Part shown: piece by piece, positions 1-6,094 of the stretch
How the letters are laid out: each line of letters opens with the position of its first letter
Numbering within the stretch: the stretch's first letter is position 1
NCBI GenBank assembly: GCA_934668295.1
Contig: CAKUND010000073.1
Location: 1 to 9,950, forward strand
DNA: 9,950 bases
Reading direction: 5' to 3'
From: an uncultured Oscillospiraceae bacterium
GTDB taxonomy: Bacteria; Bacillota; Clostridia; Oscillospirales; Oscillospiraceae
Program-made: the position numbers and the translations under genes
The notes under the pieces: model-generated
The model's database searches: none
What the model saw: the letters and a program-made list of their open reading frames with translations, nothing else
Told to the model about the DNA's origin: nothing

Positions 1-26
1 CAATGCTTTGAAAATCGGAGTTTAAC

Positions 27-716
27 ATGATCGAATTACAGGATGTGCATAAAACCTACGACACCGGCACGATCGCGGTGAACGGCATCTCCATGAAAAT
101 TGACGACGGCGAATTTGTCTTTCTGGTCGGCCCGTCCGGCTCCGGCAAATCCACCATCATCAAGATCCTGACCGCCGAGCTTCGCCCGACCTCCGGCAGC
201 GCGCTTGTCAACGGCTTCGCCGTCGAAAAGCTCCGCAGCTGCGCCGTGCCGTATCTGCGCCGGACGCTCGGCGTTATCTTCCAGGATTTCCGTCTCATCA
301 GCGACAAGTCCGTCTATGAAAACGTCGCGTTCGCCATGCGCGTCATCGGCGCGCCGGAGAAGGAGATCCAGAAGCGCGTGCCGTATGTGCTCGAGCTGGT
401 CGGTCTGGAGACAAAGGGCCGCAGGCTCCCGAACGAGCTGTCCGGCGGCGAGCAGCAGCGCGTCGCCATCGCAAGAGCGCTTGTCAACAATCCCAGCGTC
501 ATCATTGCCGACGAGCCCACGGGCAACCTTGACCCGGCGCGTTCGCTCGAAATTATGATGCTGCTCGAACAGATCAACGCCCTCGGCACCACGGTTCTGG
601 TCGTCACGCACGAGCGGGAGCTTGTCAACCGCTTTACCAAGCGTGTCGTCGCCATCAACGAGGGCAGGATCATCAGCGACGGAATGGACGGGTATTATCT
701 CAATGAAGAAGAATAA
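27..716 (+). CDS. ftsE: Cell division ATP-binding protein FtsE
   Basis: FtsE is the cytoplasmic ATPase of the FtsEX complex. It drives conformational change in FtsX that activates a peptidoglycan hydrolase at the septum. The 229-residue length is normal for the family. Visible motifs are Walker A GPSGSGKST (35-43), Q-loop Q86, ABC signature LSGGEQQR (138-145), Walker B ending in IIADEP (159-164), D-loop NLD (167-169) and switch H195. The LSGGEQQR/ADEPTGNLDP combination together with an adjacent ftsX makes FtsE far more likely than a LolD/MacB-type ATPase. The start ATG has CGGAG at 16-20, six bases upstream. The 3' end overlaps the ftsX start by 14 bases, implying translational coupling. The promoter lies outside the window. 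Confidence 0.97.
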   Translation: MIELQDVHKTYDTGTIAVNGISMKIDDGEFVFLVGPSGSGKSTIIKILTAELRPTSGSALVNGFAVEKLRSCAVPYLRRTLGVIFQDFRLISDKSVYENVAFAMRVIGAPEKEIQKRVPYVLELVGLETKGRRLPNELSGGEQQRVAIARALVNNPSVIIADEPTGNLDPARSLEIMMLLEQINALGTTVLVVTHERELVNRFTKRVVAINEGRIISDGMDGYYLNEEE

Positions 717-1590
717 CATCGGTTACTTACTGCGCGAGGGCTTCCGCGGCGTGTTCCTGCACGGATTCATGTCCTTCGCGGCCATCTGCGTGACGGTGGC
801 GTGCCTCATCATCATGGGCTCGTTCTGCCTCATTCTCTACAATACCAGCGCCATGGTCAAGGAGCTGGAGCAGAAGAACGAGATGCTTGTCTACATCGAC
901 GAGAGCTATTCCGAGGCCAAGGCCAAATCCGTCGGTTCGCAGATCAACCTCATCACCAACGTCCGCTCCGCGGTCTTTGTCTCGCGGGAGCAGGCACTGG
1001 AGGATTTTATTGACGAGCAGAACGACGCGTCGCTGTTCGCGGGCATCGACCCCGACACGCTGCGCGACCGCTATGTCGTCACGGTCGAGGACAATTCTCT
1101 GCTGAAGCAGACGTATGAAAAGCTGAAGGACATTGAGGGCGTAGCGGACGTTTCGGCGCACTTTGAGATCGCCGAGGGCTTCCAGACCGTGCAGAATGTT
1201 CTGAATATCGCCTCGCTTGTCATTGTCTCGGTGCTGTTCGTCGTCTCGCTGTTCATCATTTCCAACACTGTCAAGCTTGCCATGTATTCCCGCAGCGAGG
1301 AGATCGCCATCATGAAGATGGTCGGCGCGACCAACGCCTTTATCCGACTGCCTTTTGTCGTTGAAGGCTTTATCATTGGTATCATCGCCGCCGCAGCCGC
1401 GTTCTTCCTCGAGTGGGGCCTGTACGATTTTGTCCTTTCGAAGATCGCCCAGCTCGACACGCTCAAGCTGTTCGTCCTGACCCCGTTCACGGACGTCATT
1501 GAGATCGTCGCGGCCGCTTACGCGATCACGGGCTTCCTCGTAGGCGTGTTCGGCAGCTTGCTCTCCATCCGGAAGTTCCTGAAGGTGTAA
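703..1590 (+). CDS. ftsX: Cell division permease-like protein FtsX
   Basis: FtsX is the membrane partner of FtsE and passes the ATPase signal to an extracellular murein hydrolase. The 295-residue product shows the family topology: a cytoplasmic N-terminus, TM1 about 21-46, a large outer loop about 47-163 (the hydrolase-binding region in homologues), then TM2 about 164-188, TM3 about 216-238 and TM4 about 264-289. The conserved FtsX segment YSRSEEIAIMKMVGAT is at 195-210. I chose ATG 703 because the product MKKNNIGYLLREG matches the usual FtsX start; the frame is open further upstream, but only inside ftsE. The 14-base overlap with ftsE argues for coupled, stoichiometric synthesis. The next gene begins 22 bases downstream. 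Confidence 0.96.
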   Translation: MKKNNIGYLLREGFRGVFLHGFMSFAAICVTVACLIIMGSFCLILYNTSAMVKELEQKNEMLVYIDESYSEAKAKSVGSQINLITNVRSAVFVSREQALEDFIDEQNDASLFAGIDPDTLRDRYVVTVEDNSLLKQTYEKLKDIEGVADVSAHFEIAEGFQTVQNVLNIASLVIVSVLFVVSLFIISNTVKLAMYSRSEEIAIMKMVGATNAFIRLPFVVEGFIIGIIAAAAAFFLEWGLYDFVLSKIAQLDTLKLFVLTPFTDVIEIVAAAYAITGFLVGVFGSLLSIRKFLKV

Positions 1591-1612
1591 AACCGGGAGG
1601 TACCTTTTACTT

Positions 1613-2884
1613 ATGAAACAAAAGAAAAGCGGCTCCGGCCGCCGGATCGTCTGCCTCGTGCTGGCCGCAGTGATGCTGCTGGGCCTGATCTCCAGCGCCC
1701 TCATCATCATGGTCAACGCCGCATCGAGCTCGGAGATCAAAAAAGAGCTCTCCGGCCTCCGCAACCAGCAGGCAGAGCTTAAAAAGGAGCGCGACGCGCT
1801 CCAGGCGAAGATCAAGGAAAACCAGTCCAAGACCCAGACGCTCGTCGATAAGAAATCCGATATCGACCAGCAGATCAACATGACGCAGGCGTCTATCAGC
1901 AACCTCAATGAGCAGGTGCAGCAATACAGCCTGCTCATCTCCAACAAGCAGTCCGAGCTCGAAGCGTCTCAGGCTGAGGAGCAGCGCCTGAACGAGCAGT
2001 ACAAGACCCGCATCCGCTCCATGGAGGAGACGGGCAATATCTCCTACTGGGCGATCCTGTTCGGCGCAAACAGCTTCTCGGATCTGCTCGACAAGATCGA
2101 CGTCATTCAGGAGATCGCCAAGGCCGACCAGCTGATGATGGAAAAGATGAAGGCCGTCTCCCAGAAGATCGCGTCCGAGCGCGAGGAGCTCGAACAGCAG
2201 CTGGCAGAGCTTGACGCAACGCGCGAGGAGCTCGACCAGCAGGAGCAGGAGCTGGAAGCGCAGCGCGCAGAGCAGGACGTTCTGCTGGGTGAAATGCTGA
2301 AGGCATACGAGGAAATGAACGCCGACTATGAACAGAACATGGCGGACGAGGCCGCACTCTCCGAGGAGATCGCCAAGTCCGAGGCCGCGTATTACGCCGC
2401 GCTTTCCAAGGAGGAGGCCGAACGCATCGCCGCGCTGAACCGGCAGAACAACAATAAAGGCTCGAACAGCAATTCCAGCGGCGCGACCAACACCGGCGGC
2501 TGGCTCTATCCGCTGCCGTACCAGTGCCAGGTGACCGACTCCTACGGCTACCGCGTCCATCCGCTGACCGGCAAGTACAGCTGGCACAACGGCGTAGACT
2601 TTGGCGCAGGCGCCAATACGGCGATCCTCGCCACGAAGTCCGGAACGGTCACGACCGCTGCTTATTCCGGCGCGTGGGGCTATTACGTCGTCATCAATCA
2701 CGGCGACGGCTATTCCAGCCTCTACGCCCACCAGCCGTCCCTGTCCGTGTCGGTCGGCGATTACGTCACGCAGGGCCAGACCATCGGCTATGTCGGCTCC
2801 ACCGGCTATTCCACCGGCCCGCACCTGCATTTCACCATCTACTACAACGGCTCTGACGTCAACCCCTTCAACTACATCGGCTGA
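1613..2884 (+). CDS. Secreted coiled-coil M23 (LytM) murein hydrolase, EnvC/PcsB-like
   Basis: This is a 423-residue exported protein. A basic N-terminus and hydrophobic segment (about 11-34) form a signal peptide, with likely cleavage after VNA (34-36). Two Glu/Gln/Lys-rich coiled coils follow (about 38-135 and 165-275), broken by a segment around 143-170 with SYWAILFGANSFSDLLDKID, as in PcsB/EnvC coiled-coil domains. A Ser/Asn-rich linker (280-294) leads to the M23 domain (about 298-420). The zinc and catalytic residues are intact: H325 and D329 (HxxxD), H373 (YAH), and H404/H406 (HLH). It should therefore be an active endopeptidase, unlike EnvC, which has lost its catalytic residues. GGGAGG at 1595-1600 lies 12 bases before the ATG. 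Its position directly after ftsEX implies it is the hydrolase that FtsX controls through its coiled coil; this is inference from context and family knowledge. Confidence 0.93.
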   Translation: MKQKKSGSGRRIVCLVLAAVMLLGLISSALIIMVNAASSSEIKKELSGLRNQQAELKKERDALQAKIKENQSKTQTLVDKKSDIDQQINMTQASISNLNEQVQQYSLLISNKQSELEASQAEEQRLNEQYKTRIRSMEETGNISYWAILFGANSFSDLLDKIDVIQEIAKADQLMMEKMKAVSQKIASEREELEQQLAELDATREELDQQEQELEAQRAEQDVLLGEMLKAYEEMNADYEQNMADEAALSEEIAKSEAAYYAALSKEEAERIAALNRQNNNKGSNSNSSGATNTGGWLYPLPYQCQVTDSYGYRVHPLTGKYSWHNGVDFGAGANTAILATKSGTVTTAAYSGAWGYYVVINHGDGYSSLYAHQPSLSVSVGDYVTQGQTIGYVGSTGYSTGPHLHFTIYYNGSDVNPFNYIG

Positions 2885-2950
2885 CCCCCAAAACAGCTCC
2901 CACGCACAGGCACGCAATGTGTCATAGAAGATACACTCGATATAAAACGG

Positions 2951-2986
2951 AACCGCCCGCGCTGATTTGATTCAGCGCGGGCGGTT
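2951..2986 (+). terminator. Intrinsic terminator of the ftsEX-M23 operon
   Basis: A perfect 15-bp inverted repeat (2951-2965 with 2972-2986) has a 6-base loop and a GC-rich stem, and is followed by TTTTAT. It lies 66 bases after the M23 stop codon. On the minus strand the stem is followed by CCGTTTTATAT, so it may also stop transcription arriving from the other side. Confidence 0.9.
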
Positions 2987-2995
2987 TTATGCTGA

Positions 2996-3151
2996 TTATG
3001 GCGTTTCTGCATGCAGCTCGGAAATGAGATACCCTAAGCCTGTCGTGGCCGTATCCGTAGCTGCCAGATATTTCAGAATGGCTCGGAAACGCTCGCCTCC
3101 TTGCTTTCCGTTATCACCCGGATGGGCAGGAGGGTCTTGGCGTACCTTCAT
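2996..3151 (-). CDS. Possible 51-residue small protein, doubtful
   Basis: An ATG-to-TAA frame encodes a polar, basic N-terminal half (MKVRQDPPAHPG, then GDNGKQGGERFR) and a more hydrophobic second half (AILKYLAATDTATTGLGYLI). No family is recognised. Against it, there is no convincing Shine-Dalgarno sequence, and an in-frame TGA lies four codons upstream. For it, composition is closer to coding DNA than in the adjoining AT-rich stretch, and a terminator hairpin follows 10 bases after the stop on the minus strand. It may be a fragment of a longer lost gene. Confidence 0.2.
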   Translation of the reverse strand: MKVRQDPPAHPGDNGKQGGERFRAILKYLAATDTATTGLGYLISELHAETP

Positions 3152-3303
3152 TTGGCTGTTGGCTCAAGGAATGTATCTGATGAATGTATATGAAATTTTC
3201 AAGGTTCCCGGAAGGCTCCTCGCCTTCTCACTTTCCCTTTGCCGAAATTTTTTCCGATTTTCCCGCCCTTTTTCAAAAATATTTTTTCAGCGCTCCAAAA
3301 AGC

Positions 3304-3346
3304 AAAAAAGCGCCCACTGCACCTGTTTAGTAGGCGTAGTGAGCGC
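3304..3346 (-). terminator. Third tandem minus-strand terminator-like hairpin
   Basis: Arms at 3310-3320 and 3336-3346 pair at 9 of 11 positions on the minus strand (8 Watson-Crick-type G/C or A/T matches plus one G-U), with an unpaired A-C and a 15-base loop. They are followed on the minus strand by six T (3309-3304). The orientation fits transcription coming from lysS. Confidence 0.6.
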
Positions 3347-3380
3347 AAAAAATAAGACCCGGTGATTTCTCACTGAGTCT
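3347..3380 (-). terminator. Second tandem minus-strand terminator-like hairpin
   Basis: Arms at 3355-3365 and 3370-3380 have a 4-base loop. Two positions that are C-A or G-A type mismatches on the plus strand become G-U or otherwise weaker pairs when read as minus-strand RNA. The hairpin is followed, after two bases, by six T on the minus strand (3352-3347). It is weaker than the hairpin at 3409-3438. Confidence 0.55.
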
Positions 3381-3402
3381 CATATCTGAATATATAGTTT
3401 TC

Positions 3403-3438
3403 AAAAAACAGCCCCGCAGAATCACTTCTGCGAGGCTG
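3403..3438 (-). terminator. Main intrinsic terminator downstream of lysS
   Basis: Thirteen-base arms (3409-3421 and 3426-3438) enclose a 4-base loop. On the minus strand every position pairs, one of them as G-U, and the stem is followed at once by six T (3408-3403). Read on the plus strand, that position would be a C-A mismatch, so the RNA is better formed in the lysS direction. It lies about 100 bases beyond the lysS stop codon. Confidence 0.88.
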
Positions 3439-3468
3439 AAATTCAATCGCACATTTTTCTCGGCATCC

Positions 3469-3510
3469 GTGGTGCACCCTTGGTGTAAATTGGTGTACGG
3501 ATTGGTGTAC
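3469..3510. repeat. Four TTGGTGTA-type direct repeats, about one helical turn apart
   Basis: Perfect copies of TTGGTGTA occur at 3480, 3490 and 3502, and a degenerate copy (GTGGTGCA) begins at 3469. The start-to-start distances are 11, 10 and 12 bases, so all copies face the same side of the helix. This suggests cooperative binding of a protein, for example arm-type sites of a tyrosine recombinase or an operator. No integrase gene lies nearby, so the function is open. Read on the minus strand they are TACACCAA repeats just after lysS. Confidence 0.6.
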
Positions 3511-3541
3511 GAGAGGCTTTTTTAGCCCGATCAGGGGGCAA

Positions 3542-5500
3542 TCAATAGAGCTTTGCGCCTGCCGGAATGTGAGGATCCACCATCAGCAAATGGAGCTTTT
3601 CCTCGCCGTTTTCGTGATGCACGGCAGAGATGAGCATACCGCAGGAATCAATGCCCATCATCGGGCGGGGCGGCAGGTTCGTAATGGCGATGCAGGTCTT
3701 ACCAACCAGTTCTTCCGGCTCATAATATTCGTGAATACCACTCAGAATCGCCCGATCTACGCCAGTCCCATCGTCCAAAACGAACTTTAAGAGCTTCTTG
3801 GACTTCTTCACGGCTTCGCATTCCTTGACCTTCACGGCACGAAAATCGCTCTTGGAGAAGGTGTCAAAATCCACGAAATCCTTGAACAGCGGCTCGATCT
3901 CCACATTGGAAAAATCAATTTTTTCGGGGGCTTCAGGAGCCGCCTGAGCAGCCGCCGCAGGAGCCGAAACTTCCTTGGAAGCCTTCTTGTCGGAGTCCAG
4001 CGGCTTCATCGTCGGGAACAGAATGACGTCGCGGATGGTGTCTGCGCCGGTAAAGAGCATGACGGCGCGGTCGATGCCCATGCCCATGCCGCCTGTGGGG
4101 GGCATGCCGTATTCGAGCGCGGTGAGGAAATCCTCGTCGAGCATTTCCGTCTCGTCGTCGCCGCGTTCGCGCTGCTCGACCTGCTTCATGAAGCGCTCGC
4201 GCTGGTCGATCGGGTCGTTCAGCTCGGAATAGGCGTTGCCCATCTCGCTGCGGCAGATGAAGAACTCGAACCGCTCGGTCAGGCGCGGATCCTCCGGGCT
4301 GCGCTTGGTCAGCGGACTGACCTCGACCGGGTACATCGTGATAAAGGTCGGCTGCACCAGATGCTCCTCGACCTTCTGGTCAAAGCAGGCGTAAAGCGCA
4401 TTGCCCCACGTCTTTTCGGCGGCCTCCGCCAGCTCGACGCCGACTGCCTTTGCCGCCGCAACGGCCTCCGCATCGTCGGTGATCGCACCGAAATCAACGC
4501 CGACATACTGCTTAACGGCATCTATCATCGTCAGCCGCGGCCAGCCGGGGGTCAGATCGATCGTTTCGCCCATCCATTTCAGCTCATAGGTTCCGAGATA
4601 TTTCTGGGCAAACGTGGTGTATACGCCCTCGGCGATGTCCATCATGTCGTGGAAATCCGCGTAGGCCTGATACAGCTCGACCGTGGTGAATTCGGGGTTG
4701 TGCTTGGGATCCATGCCCTCGTTGCGGAAGATACGGCCGACCTCATACACGCGATCCATGCCGCCGACGATCAGACGCTTCAGGGGAAGCTCGGTCGCGA
4801 TGCGCATATACATATCGATATCGAGCGTGTTGTGGTGCGTGATAAAGGGCCTTGCCGCCGCGCCGCCCGCGATGGTATTGAGAACGGGCGTCTCGACCTC
4901 GATATAGCCCATATTGTCCAGATAATCCCGCAGATGCTTGATAAACTGCGAACGAATAATGAAATTCCGCTTGACCTCCGGGTTCACGATCAGGTCAACA
5001 TAGCGCTGACGATAGCGCGTCTCCTTGTCGGTCAGTCCGTGGAATTTCTCAGGCAGGGGCAGGAGAGACTTGGACAGCAGCGTGATGGTCTTTGCGCGCA
5101 CGGACATTTCGCCGCGCTGCGTGCGGAAGATCTCACCCTCGACGCCGACGATATCGCCGATGTCGTATTTCTTGAAGCGGTTATATTCGGCCTCGTCCAT
5201 CTCGTCCTTGCGGGCGTAAAGCTGGATGCGGCCCGTTTTGTCCTGCAGATCGCAGAAGGACACCTTGCCCATGCCGCGCTTGGACATGAGACGGCCCGCA
5301 ATAGAGACGGGCTTGCCCTCCATCTCGTCAAAATGCTCCTTGATCTCCTGCGCAGTCGTGGTGCTGACGAAGCGGGTGATGGCAAACGGATCCATGCCCT
5401 CCGCCTGCAGCTGCGCGAGCTTTTCACGGCGGACCTTGATCTGGTCGCCGAGGCTGACCTGCGGGGCCGCGTTCTGCTGATTCCTGTTTTCCTGTTCCAT
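3542..5500 (-). CDS. lysS: Lysine--tRNA ligase (class II) with C-terminal Trbp111-like tRNA-binding domain
   Basis: It charges tRNA-Lys with lysine in the cytoplasm. The 652 residues exceed the roughly 500 of a typical bacterial LysRS. In order: the OB-fold anticodon-binding domain (about 65-145); the class II catalytic core with motif 1 (about 172-205), motif 2 FRNEGMDPKHNPEFTTVE (258-275) and motif 3 GMGMGIDRAVMLF (471-483), followed by RDVILFP; then an Ala/Pro-rich linker (about 505-527). Residues about 545-652 form a second OB-fold of the kind found at the C-terminus of MetRS and in Trbp111, with SGIHEYYEPEELVGK, NLPPRPMMGI and GMLISA. That domain should raise tRNA affinity in cis (inference). 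GAGGA at 5506-5510 sits 5 bases before the ATG. The gene follows greA by 23 bases and is probably cotranscribed with it. The extra domain is lower in G+C than the core. Confidence 0.96.
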   Translation of the reverse strand: MEQENRNQQNAAPQVSLGDQIKVRREKLAQLQAEGMDPFAITRFVSTTTAQEIKEHFDEMEGKPVSIAGRLMSKRGMGKVSFCDLQDKTGRIQLYARKDEMDEAEYNRFKKYDIGDIVGVEGEIFRTQRGEMSVRAKTITLLSKSLLPLPEKFHGLTDKETRYRQRYVDLIVNPEVKRNFIIRSQFIKHLRDYLDNMGYIEVETPVLNTIAGGAAARPFITHHNTLDIDMYMRIATELPLKRLIVGGMDRVYEVGRIFRNEGMDPKHNPEFTTVELYQAYADFHDMMDIAEGVYTTFAQKYLGTYELKWMGETIDLTPGWPRLTMIDAVKQYVGVDFGAITDDAEAVAAAKAVGVELAEAAEKTWGNALYACFDQKVEEHLVQPTFITMYPVEVSPLTKRSPEDPRLTERFEFFICRSEMGNAYSELNDPIDQRERFMKQVEQRERGDDETEMLDEDFLTALEYGMPPTGGMGMGIDRAVMLFTGADTIRDVILFPTMKPLDSDKKASKEVSAPAAAAQAAPEAPEKIDFSNVEIEPLFKDFVDFDTFSKSDFRAVKVKECEAVKKSKKLLKFVLDDGTGVDRAILSGIHEYYEPEELVGKTCIAITNLPPRPMMGIDSCGMLISAVHHENGEEKLHLLMVDPHIPAGAKLY

Positions 5501-5523
5501 AGCTATCCTCTTTTTCTGATTCG

Positions 5524-5997
5524 TTACTTTTCGACTGTCAGGATCTTATACTTCAGTACACCGATGGGCGCGTCGACCTCGACGATATCGCCGACCTTGT
5601 GGCCCAGCAGCGCCTTGCCGAACGGGGAATCGTCGGAAATGCGGCACTCCATGGGGTTGGCCTCCTGCGAGCCGACGATGGCGTAGAGCTCCTCGTCGCC
5701 CGTCTCCATGTCCTCGACCTTAATGGTGCAGCCGAGGCTGATCTTGCCCTCGGAGTCCTCCGTCTCGTCGATGATGACGGCGTGGGCGAGAATGTTCTCG
5801 ACCTCGGCGATGCGGCCATAGAGCTTGGCCTGCTCGTTTTTGGCTTCGTCGTATTCGCTGTTCTCAGAGAGGTCGCCGAACGAACGCGCCTCTTTGATCT
5901 GCTCTGCGACCTCCTTCTCGCGGGTCGTCTTCAGATAAAAAAGCTCCTGCTCCAGTTCCTTGAGGCGGAGCGCACTGATCTTGAATTCTTTTGCCAT
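5524..5997 (-). CDS. greA: Transcription elongation factor GreA
   Basis: GreA enters the secondary channel of backtracked RNA polymerase and stimulates cleavage of the transcript 3' end. The product is 157 residues, close to the usual 158. An N-terminal coiled-coil hairpin (about 8-75) carries the conserved tip ARSFGDLSENSEYDEAK, with the acidic D and E residues that reach the polymerase active site. The C-terminal FKBP-like domain (about 80-157) includes SPFGKALLGHKVGD. I start it at 5997 (MAKEFKIS), not at the in-frame ATG at 6018: the Shine-Dalgarno GGAAGGA (6010-6016) lies 12 bases before 5997 and partly inside the longer version, and MAKE is the usual GreA start. A consensus promoter lies upstream, and lysS follows. 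Confidence 0.96.
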   Translation of the reverse strand: MAKEFKISALRLKELEQELFYLKTTREKEVAEQIKEARSFGDLSENSEYDEAKNEQAKLYGRIAEVENILAHAVIIDETEDSEGKISLGCTIKVEDMETGDEELYAIVGSQEANPMECRISDDSPFGKALLGHKVGDIVEVDAPIGVLKYKILTVEK

Positions 5998-6025
5998 TTT
6001 TACGATCGTTCCTTCCATAATCGGT

Positions 6026-6042
6026 CAGGCGGGAAGCGCCTG
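6026..6042 (-). promoter_or_regulatory. Small hairpin in the greA leader
   Basis: CAGGC (6026-6030) and GCCTG (6038-6042) form a 5-bp stem with a 7-base loop. Read on the minus strand the loop contains CTTCC, which is complementary to GGAAG in the greA Shine-Dalgarno sequence (6010-6016). Stem and loop are short, so any effect on translation is speculative. Confidence 0.3.
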
Positions 6043-6065
6043 GAATTTACAGTGATTCAGCAGAC

Positions 6066-6094
6066 ATTATATCGGGCAAAGATGGGGATGTCAA
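6066..6094 (-). promoter_or_regulatory. Consensus sigma-A promoter for greA-lysS
   Basis: On the minus strand TTGACA (6094-6089), exactly 17 bases, then TATAAT (6071-6066): both hexamers are perfect. The -35 box overlaps the TGA stop codon of the upstream S41 protease gene (6093-6091). Transcription should start near 6059, leaving a leader of about 60 bases before the greA ATG. Confidence 0.88.

Larger units (their letters stand above)
2885..3541. other. 657-base gap without a recognised gene; hairpins and short repeats, mixed composition
   Basis: This gap separates the convergent M23 peptidase and lysS genes. In order it holds the operon terminator (2951-2986), a possible 51-residue minus-strand ORF (2996-3151), a small hairpin GAAGGC-TCCTC-GCCTTC (3211-3227), an AT-rich stretch (hand count 22 G+C of 60 at 3241-3300), three minus-strand terminator-like hairpins (3304-3438) and four TTGGTGTA-type repeats (3469-3509). 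Such a length between convergent housekeeping genes is unusual. It could be a dispersed repeat or the remnant of a mobile element, but no transposase or integrase is recognisable. Confidence 0.6.

Noticed and set aside
1607..2917. Long antisense open frames opposite ftsX, the M23 gene, lysS, the S41 gene and the ABC ATPase
   Set aside because: High G+C at third codon positions of real genes creates long antisense frames. None has a proper start region, and all face genes with clear family motifs.
2967..3365. A 132-codon plus-strand open frame in the gap after the M23 gene
   Set aside because: Its ATG lies inside the operon terminator loop, it has no ribosome binding site, it crosses an AT-rich non-coding-looking stretch and the minus-strand terminators, and the product resembles no protein.
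3190..3400. TTGAAAA-type motifs on the minus strand (near 3201 and 3400) resembling rRNA spacer motifs of Firmicutes
   Set aside because: The motif is short and AT-rich and no 16S, 23S, 5S or tRNA sequence is present, so chance is the simpler explanation.
3469..3510. Repeats as a CRISPR array
   Set aside because: Units are 8 bases with 2-4 base gaps. There are no spacers and no cas genes.
5998..6018. Upstream ATG for greA at 6018
   Set aside because: No ribosome binding site precedes it, and the GGAAGGA that serves ATG 5997 would fall partly within its coding sequence.
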